From NCBI GenBank assembly GCA_023269295.1, contig JAHFTU010000056.1, positions 1-8,407 on the forward strand: DNA of 8,407 nt, given 5' to 3'. The stretch comes from Candidatus Woesearchaeota archaeon. Lineage in GTDB: Archaea > Nanobdellota > Nanobdellia > Woesearchaeales > UBA10216. The notes under the pieces are model-generated. The model worked only from the letters and a program-made list of their open reading frames with translations, had not been told where the DNA came from and did not search any database. The translations under genes and the position numbers were made by a program. This document shows, in pieces, positions 4,161 to 8,407 of the stretch; position 1 is the stretch's first letter, and each line of letters begins with the position of its first letter.

Positions 4161-5323
4161 TTTCCCCTCAGCAGATTCACAGCCTGTTCATAGAATGTTG
4201 TTTTCTTGTCAGCCTTTTCAAGCATTGACCTTTGCTTGTTAACCTCCTTCTGAACAGTTGGTAACATTGTGTAGTCAACTGTTCCTATGACGCTTACAAG
4301 CCTTCTGACAGCATCAGTAGTTGCAGCGCTTCCAGCCTGCACTATGCCGGTAAGTATTTGGTAAGCACCGGTGACTGCTATTGCTGTTTCAACGAGTTGT
4401 GGCAGCAAATCGTCTGCTTGCCTTGTTCGCTGCACAAACGTCAGGAACCTTGTTGCGTAGGAATGCACAAGCCTGAGCTCATGGAGGCCCATCCGGACAA
4501 CATCCTCTTTTGCCCTTACCTGCGAGCTTTGCTTGTAGGTATCAACAACCTGCTGCCCTAAAACTTCCAGCACGTTTTCTGTTTCCTTCTCAGCCCTCAA
4601 AGCGTTGTTAAGCTTTTTCTGTAATGGAACGTATTCAGGGCTGTCCATCAATGTTCGCGCAAGCTGGTCAGACTTGGTTTTTACGGCTCTTCGCGTTTTG
4701 GCAAGCTTTGTTTCATCTTCTGCAAGTTGTGTCTTGGCAACGTCAAATTCATTCATAAGGTCCGCATCATAATCCCTAAGCTTTCTTACTATTCCCTCAG
4801 AGTGGTTCACGGCCAAGCCCACCTGCTTTTGCATTGCCGCCATAACCGTAATCTCCTTGCTCACCAGCGCTTCGAGCGATGGCACAGGCTCAGGAACCAG
4901 CCCTTGAAATGCTCTTAACAAGCCATGAGAGGTTGCGCTGTAAAACACTGCTTTTGCCTGTTCAGCTGCTCTAAGTGCGCTGCTTTCCTCTAGCCTTGCG
5001 TGGTAACTGACCCTGCTTTGCAGTTTGCCTAGCTCAGCCATGTGCACCATTGCTGCCTCATAACAGGCAGGCGCCTTGTTTGCTGCCCCGCTCTTTTGAG
5101 GGCTTTCCTCATAAAAGTCAGAAAAATCCGCGTCAGCATCAGCATCAGTGCCTGTTCTTCCTCCCGCTATTACTCTCATTTTTCCGCCAGGGATTTTTCC
5201 GTTTCTGTCGTGGTTGTTCATGCTGCCAGCTCCATTAACCATTTCTCCCACCTCTTTCGTTAGCCTTTTTGCAGAGTTGAAAGCCTGTGCCACCTCCACT
5301 ACTGCTCCTCCGATGTCTGTCAT
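4082..5323 (-). CDS. Large helical/coiled-coil protein of unknown function (operon with 5350-5808)
   Basis: I do not recognise this 413-residue protein. Residues 1-32 are an amphipathic helix, and 33-85 a glycine- and acid-rich linker with a DADADAD tract (60-66) encoded by a short tandem repeat. From 86 to about 300 it is mostly helix, with strong coiled-coil character at about 175-275 (NEFDVAKTQLAEDETKLAKT). A moderately hydrophobic segment follows at about 308-330 (LVETAIAVTGAYQILTGIV), possibly membrane-interacting. The C-terminal domain (337-387) is followed by a Gln/Ala/Pro-rich tail. A diverged second copy of that domain continues in the -1 frame after the stop. GGTGA at 5330-5334 lies 6 bases before the ATG. 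The preceding membrane-anchored gene ends 26 bases upstream, so the two are probably co-transcribed and may act together at the cell surface or membrane, an inference from context only. Confidence 0.7.
   Translation of the reverse strand: MTDIGGAVVEVAQAFNSAKRLTKEVGEMVNGAGSMNNHDRNGKIPGGKMRVIAGGRTGTDADADADFSDFYEESPQKSGAANKAPACYEAAMVHMAELGKLQSRVSYHARLEESSALRAAEQAKAVFYSATSHGLLRAFQGLVPEPVPSLEALVSKEITVMAAMQKQVGLAVNHSEGIVRKLRDYDADLMNEFDVAKTQLAEDETKLAKTRRAVKTKSDQLARTLMDSPEYVPLQKKLNNALRAEKETENVLEVLGQQVVDTYKQSSQVRAKEDVVRMGLHELRLVHSYATRFLTFVQRTRQADDLLPQLVETAIAVTGAYQILTGIVQAGSAATTDAVRRLVSVIGTVDYTMLPTVQKEVNKQRSMLEKADKKTTFYEQAVNLLRGKDYQQANSQEQPAATAPPAQSANSQT
4113..4136 (-). other. GC-rich hairpin downstream of the putative slippery site
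   Basis: On the minus strand GGAGCAG (4136-4130) pairs with CTGCTCC (4119-4113), a 7-bp stem with a 10-base loop. It starts 23 bases after the GGGAAAG heptamer, longer than the usual 5-9 base spacer for frameshift stimulators. Its role is therefore uncertain, and it may simply reflect Ala/Gly-rich coding sequence. Confidence 0.35.
4160..4166 (-). promoter_or_regulatory. Candidate -1 frameshift slippery heptamer GGGAAAG
   Basis: On the minus strand the zero frame reads AGG GGA AAG, so the heptamer G GGA AAG has the X XXY YYZ phase required for simultaneous -1 slippage (GGA to GGG and AAG to AAA). The same heptamer is the known slippery site of the bacteriophage lambda G-GT frameshift. It lies in the 4085-4187 overlap where both frames are open, and slippage leads directly into the paralogous C-terminal copy that ends at 3891. 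Confidence 0.45.
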
Positions 5324-5349
5324 TTCCGCTCACCGTGCCCTTTCCGCCC

Positions 5350-5808
5350 TCACTTTTTTGGTGCTGTGTATTGCTGCTGTGCCTGCTGCGGTGCTTTTTG
5401 CGCTCCGTAAAAAGTGTCAACTATTGTCTGAAGCTCCTTGCTCATGATGCCGTGCTTCGCGTCGTTGCTTATCGTTGGCCACTCATCAACAACAAGCCCT
5501 TCGCGCTGCGGCGCCCCTACGCTTTGCCACCAGTAATCAACCTTGCCGCACAAAGGTCCAGCTGGCCCTTTCGTGCATGGCAGCGAAATTGTCTCATCAC
5601 CAGACTTGTACTGGAGGTAGGTCTCAATGTTGCCCTGACCGTTCTTCTTGCCCTCAACAGAGAGCGATTTTGGGCTAACGTAGCCGCTTTCAATTGGCGT
5701 GTTGTCCGGCAGGAATCTGCTCATCAGCGGATTCACGACACCTGTGTAAAGCATTCCTGCAGCTGCTGTCACTAACACGCCTCTCACAATCGTTGCTCCC
5801 AATCCCAT
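5350..5808 (-). CDS. Membrane-anchored or secreted small protein of unknown function
   Basis: This 152-residue protein matches no family I know. Residues about 7-28 form an N-terminal hydrophobic segment (IVRGVLVTAAAGMLYTGVV) after one arginine, acting as a signal anchor or signal peptide. The remaining 120 residues form a soluble region with many Gly/Tyr/Trp positions (VDYWWQSVGAP) and just two cysteines, at 78 and 87 (LPCTKGPAGPLC), which could form a disulfide outside the cell. It ends in a Gln/Ala-rich, lysine-tipped tail (QQAQQQYTAPKK), similar in composition to the tail of the downstream partner. The start is well supported: GAGGTGA (5815-5821) is 6 bases before the ATG. It is the first gene of an apparent two-gene operon with the 413-residue protein. 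No clear TATA box was identified in the preceding gap. Confidence 0.68.
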   Translation of the reverse strand: MGLGATIVRGVLVTAAAGMLYTGVVNPLMSRFLPDNTPIESGYVSPKSLSVEGKKNGQGNIETYLQYKSGDETISLPCTKGPAGPLCGKVDYWWQSVGAPQREGLVVDEWPTISNDAKHGIMSKELQTIVDTFYGAQKAPQQAQQQYTAPKK

Positions 5809-5814
5809 TTTTCT

Positions 5815-5821
5815 TCACCTC
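5815..5821 (-). promoter_or_regulatory. Strong ribosome binding site of the membrane protein gene
   Basis: GAGGTGA on the minus strand, 6 bases from the ATG at 5806-5808, is the best ribosome binding site in the window and fixes the start. Confidence 0.65.
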
Positions 5822-6102
5822 ATTTTTTTGCCGATTTTGTTTTCGCATTTAGCAACCCAAATTTTCAGTTGCTTGGCTACACCATATCAAGCCCTTTTAA
5901 CATGCCTTTCGGCAAGAAACCCGCAGGAATTGCGGCGAGAACGGATGACTTCCTGCACCTGCCAGAAATTTTCCGGAAAAAAGCCAAAAACGCGAAAATT
6001 TTGCGGCAAAAGCGAAATTTGTTAAACTGGGAACTTCGGTTGTTTGAAGCAAATCCGAGAAGAGGTAAAAGGGTTGGCTTAGTGGCTTATCTTAGGCTTA
6101 GC
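5822..6102. other. Intergenic region with several palindromes, no convincing gene
   Basis: About 280 bases separate the 3' end of the repeat protein gene from the membrane protein gene. The region holds TGCC-TTTC-GGCA (5903-5914), CCGCA-GGAAT-TGCGG (5921-5935), an overlapping alternative GCAGGAA (5923-5929) with TTCCTGC (5950-5956), and a perfect 12-base palindrome TTTTCCGGAAAA (5969-5980). The last could be an operator or a cruciform. Near the 3' end of the upstream gene, GGCTTA occurs three times (6076, 6084, 6095). A short + strand frame here has a poor start and an arginine/lysine-rich product and is not taken as a gene. A promoter for the minus-strand operon is expected here but was not clearly seen. 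Confidence 0.4.
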
Positions 6103-7080
6103 TTACCGTGGCCGGTTGGTTCTTAAAGTGACTTTTCCGTCCTCAAAATTAACTCTTAGACAAAGCTGCTGTGTCTGATCAAATAAGCTTGCGTCGCCAG
6201 TTATTCTTTGATAGGTTCTGTCAAAGGCTTTCAAAATTGCGAATTCAGAAGTTTGGTGTTTTCTGCTCTGTAATCCGCTTAACCCTAGTGTTGTGAAATA
6301 TGCGCCTAAGTTGCGTGGCAAGACTTTTAACCCTTGAATAACTTCTGCTCTGTTTGTAGACTTCAGAAGCGGATTATTTTCTGAGAGAGTGTGGTAAACA
6401 GCTTTTTCTGCGCGAAGTGGGTCTTGCCAGTAAGCTTGTGATGCTTTAAAATCACTCCACTCATGCATATGTTCTGGCTGTGAGAGGTCAAACATGCTCA
6501 CATCGCCTGTCTTGCGCTGATAAACCCTGTCAAAAGCCTGCAAAACACTCAAAGGTGAATTTTCAAGTGCATGCATCATTACTCCGCCAATGCCTATTCT
6601 GGCGAAATATGGTGACAGGCACTGCGGTAAAGTTCTTATTCCGTGAACAACCTCAGTTCTGTTTAGTGATGCTAATTTTGGATTGTGAAAGGTCAGGGCG
6701 TAGTATATAAGGAGTTCCACATTCGCGGGATGCAGGAGAGTACCGTGGCAAAATTTTCCTCTTCCCCTCGCCGACCTTTCGGCTACTACTTGCAAATACT
6801 GTTTTTGGAGGAACTCTTCGCCCATTCTGAAAAGTTCCATCCTCCTTTCGTCATCAGCTAAAATTCCTTCCAGTACATGTTTAGCCTTGCCGGTTGCAGA
6901 CAATGCCAGCTCTGCCAAGTCTCGATTTACCGCAATGTCAAACTGGTTAGGTGTAAGCCTGTGCGTTTCCAAAACTTCAGGGTAAGGCAGTCCGCTAGCT
7001 CTGTCTATAATTGCGTTTATGCGCTGCTCTAAAGTTGACCTTAAAGCTCGCGAGGGTTTATTCTGGTTTGTGCGCGCCAT
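6103..7080 (-). CDS. Protein with two 66-residue internal repeats, unknown function
   Basis: This 325-residue protein is unrecognised. The N-terminal third (1-110) is helical and basic; PYPEVLETHRLTPNQFDIAV (32-51) could be a helix-turn-helix-like segment. Two repeats of equal length follow, at 133-198 and 236-301, with 31 identities in 66 positions. Conserved cores are NP.L.S.NR.EV..G, LP..L..YF, SGL/GG, and AFDR.YQR.TGD.S.FD. The similarity extends leftward by about 12 residues, giving units of about 80 residues joined by a Trp-rich linker (EWSDF...QAYW). The tail is short and basic. There are no membrane segments and no signal peptide, so it is likely cytoplasmic; nucleic-acid binding is possible from the charge but unproven. 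A TATA box at 7108-7118 predicts a nearly leaderless mRNA, consistent with the missing ribosome binding site. The gene diverges from argS. Confidence 0.7.
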   Translation of the reverse strand: MARTNQNKPSRALRSTLEQRINAIIDRASGLPYPEVLETHRLTPNQFDIAVNRDLAELALSATGKAKHVLEGILADDERRMELFRMGEEFLQKQYLQVVAERSARGRGKFCHGTLLHPANVELLIYYALTFHNPKLASLNRTEVVHGIRTLPQCLSPYFARIGIGGVMMHALENSPLSVLQAFDRVYQRKTGDVSMFDLSQPEHMHEWSDFKASQAYWQDPLRAEKAVYHTLSENNPLLKSTNRAEVIQGLKVLPRNLGAYFTTLGLSGLQSRKHQTSEFAILKAFDRTYQRITGDASLFDQTQQLCLRVNFEDGKVTLRTNRPR

Positions 7081-7107
7081 TTTTAATGTTGGACCTGTGT
7101 TTTACTT

Positions 7108-7118
7108 TTATTTAAAAA
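7108..7118 (-). promoter_or_regulatory. TATA box for the repeat-protein gene (near-leaderless)
   Basis: On the minus strand the sequence reads TTTTTAAATAA, centred about 33 bases from the ATG at 7078-7080. Transcription should start about 6 bases before the ATG. No ribosome binding site lies at the usual distance. Confidence 0.5.
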
Positions 7119-7177
7119 TATTGGCCCTTTCTTTGCGTGTTATGCTGCAAAACCAACAGAACTGGAAGCCAACAAAA

Positions 7178-7187
7178 ACATTAATAA
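7178..7187 (+). promoter_or_regulatory. Candidate TATA box for argS (leaderless)
   Basis: ACATTAATAA after an A-rich stretch (AACAAAAAC, 7171-7179) is centred about 28 bases before the ATG at 7211. This spacing implies a leaderless transcript, in keeping with the weak or missing ribosome binding site (only TGAG at 7205-7208). Confidence 0.4.
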
Positions 7188-7210
7188 GCAGTTTATTTTG
7201 TCGCTGAGTC

Positions 7211-8407
7211 ATGACTGATGCAACCACAGCCTCTGCGGACCTGTTTAAAGCAGAGATCGTAAAGCTCCTTCAAAAGCACGCTGCTGCAGACCCTGCTGAG
7301 GCAGAGTCGCGTGTTGAAACTCCTGTTGATTATTCTCTCGGCGACTACGCTTTCCCGTGCTTTTTTCTGGCAAAGGCATTGAAGAAGGGCCCGGCAGCCA
7401 TTGCAATGGAGCTTGCCGCCGCAATAGGCAATGACACAGGCAGAAGCAGGCTTATAGAAAGGGTGCAGGCAACAGGCCCTTACGTTAACTTTTTTGTTAA
7501 CAAGGCAGCTTTGGCAGCGGCAGTGATTTCAGCAGTGGAAAAGGAGAGAGACCGCTACGGCATGACCTTTTTGCAAGCAAAAAGCTCAACCAAAAAAGAA
7601 AAGGCCAATCAAAAAACAATTATGGTTGAATACTTCCACGCCAACACCCACAAGGCAGTGCACGTCGGCCATGTGAGGAACATCTGCCTTGGCGAGTCGC
7701 TTTGCAGGATTCTTGAGTTCAGCGGCAACAAGCTGGTAAGGGTCAACTACCAAGGCGACATAGGTCCTCACGTTGCTAAGTGCATCTGGGGCATTCGCAA
7801 CCTTAATGTCGGTGCACCTCCTGCAACAAACCGCCTTAGGTGGCTGGGCAACGTTTATGTTCAGGCAAACACTGCTGTGGAAGGAAACGAGCAGCTGGAA
7901 GCCGAAGTCAAGCAGCTTCTGTTGCGCATTTATGAAGGTGATAAGGAACTGAACAAGCTATGGAAAGAAACGAGGCAGTGGTGCCTTGACGAGTTTGACG
8001 AGATGTACAAGGAATTCGGAGTCAGATACAACGAGTTCTATTTTGAAAGCGAGGTTGAATTTGAGGCCCGCAAGATATCACAGCAGCTGGAAAAGGAAGG
8101 CATAGCGCAGGAAAGTGATGGCGCGATAATCATGGACCTCAAGCAGTACAAGCTTGGCGTGTTTGTGCTGTTCACAAAAGACGGCACAGCGCTTTATTCC
8201 TCCAAAGACATTGCGCTGGCTAGAAAGAAGATGTCAAAATACAAGCTTGACAGGTCAATCCACGTTGTTGGCAGGGAGCAGGAGCTGCACTTCAAGCAGC
8301 TTTTCAAGACGCTGGAGCTTATCGGTCCAAAGGAAAAGGAATTTGCCGCTAAGTCCTTCCATCTCATCTACGGCCTTGTGATGCTGCCTACAGGAAAAAT
8401 GTCCTCA
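7211..8407 (+). CDS. argS: Arginyl-tRNA synthetase (3' end outside window)
   Basis: The frame from ATG 7211 is open to the window edge (399 codons). It charges tRNA-Arg with arginine in the cytoplasm. The N-terminal ArgRS domain (about 1-110) shows YSLGDYAFPCFFLAKALKKG (41-60) and GPYVNFFVN (89-97). The class I catalytic domain follows, with the HIGH motif as HVGH (151-154) inside FHANTHKAVHVGHVRN, and VNYQGDIGPH (178-187), the archaeal/eukaryotic-like form of the next conserved block. The sequence ends at GLVMLPTGKMSS, where KMSS (396-399) begins the KMSKS loop; the anticodon-binding domain is missing only because the window stops. The ATG at 7211 is chosen because it begins a normal-length N-terminal domain and fits the leaderless promoter. 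It is the most confidently identified gene here. Confidence 0.95.
   Translation, partial: MTDATTASADLFKAEIVKLLQKHAAADPAEAESRVETPVDYSLGDYAFPCFFLAKALKKGPAAIAMELAAAIGNDTGRSRLIERVQATGPYVNFFVNKAALAAAVISAVEKERDRYGMTFLQAKSSTKKEKANQKTIMVEYFHANTHKAVHVGHVRNICLGESLCRILEFSGNKLVRVNYQGDIGPHVAKCIWGIRNLNVGAPPATNRLRWLGNVYVQANTAVEGNEQLEAEVKQLLLRIYEGDKELNKLWKETRQWCLDEFDEMYKEFGVRYNEFYFESEVEFEARKISQQLEKEGIAQESDGAIIMDLKQYKLGVFVLFTKDGTALYSSKDIALARKKMSKYKLDRSIHVVGREQELHFKQLFKTLELIGPKEKEFAAKSFHLIYGLVMLPTGKMSS

Noticed and set aside
5287..5775. 162-codon + strand frame antisense to the membrane protein
   Set aside because: It is the shadow of a well-supported minus-strand gene with a strong ribosome binding site; its product is rich in Leu/Cys/Arg with no coherent domain.
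5869..6126. 85-codon + strand frame in the intergenic region
   Set aside because: It has a TTG start without a ribosome binding site, a very basic composition, overlap with the end of the minus-strand gene, and passes through palindromes.
7586..7771. Minus-strand frame inside argS
   Set aside because: It lies entirely within the well-identified arginyl-tRNA synthetase catalytic region and has no motif of its own.

Overview
The window looks archaeal. Upstream of several genes there are TATA-like boxes about 25-35 bases from the start, some genes appear leaderless while others carry strong GGTGA/GAGGTG ribosome binding sites, and the recognisable proteins are archaeal in character: an AbrB-PhoU regulator, a METTL5-like methyltransferase, a retropepsin-like protease next to a DUF5678-like protein, and an archaeal-style arginyl-tRNA synthetase. 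Short spacers, small hypothetical proteins and moderate GC would fit an uncultivated archaeon, perhaps of the DPANN group, but the lineage is an inference.

Layout, left to right. Bases 1-116 are the end of an insertion sequence: the last 27 codons of a DDE transposase and a terminal repeat. Next come a + strand PhoU-like regulator (242-1123) and a 62-residue membrane protein (1265-1453), whose stop overlaps the stop of a convergent METTL5-like methyltransferase (1450-2094, -). A 360-base gap follows, holding a promoter for each side and a regular chain of hairpins (2323-2439) just before the ribosome binding site of a coiled-coil/winged-helix protein (2457-3029, +). Facing it is a tightly coupled pair on the minus strand, a DUF5678-like protein (3556-3837) and a retropepsin-like aspartic protease (3041-3553).

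The second half is a minus-strand block of unrecognised genes. A 325-residue protein with two 66-residue repeats (6103-7080) is followed after 294 bases by a two-gene operon: a small membrane-anchored protein (5350-5808) and a 413-residue helical protein (4082-5323). Just past the 413-residue protein's end, in the -1 frame, lies a diverged second copy of its C-terminal domain (to 3891). It has no start codon of its own. A GGGAAAG heptamer in the correct zero-frame phase lies in the overlap of the two open frames, so this is either a programmed -1 frameshift or a frameshifted gene. Rightmost is argS (7211 to the window edge, +), cut inside its KMSKS loop.

The strongest candidates for something undescribed are the C-terminal frame change (3891-4187), the hairpin-chain leader (2323-2439), and the uncharacterised two-gene membrane/coiled-coil operon. 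No CRISPR array, tRNA or rRNA was found.
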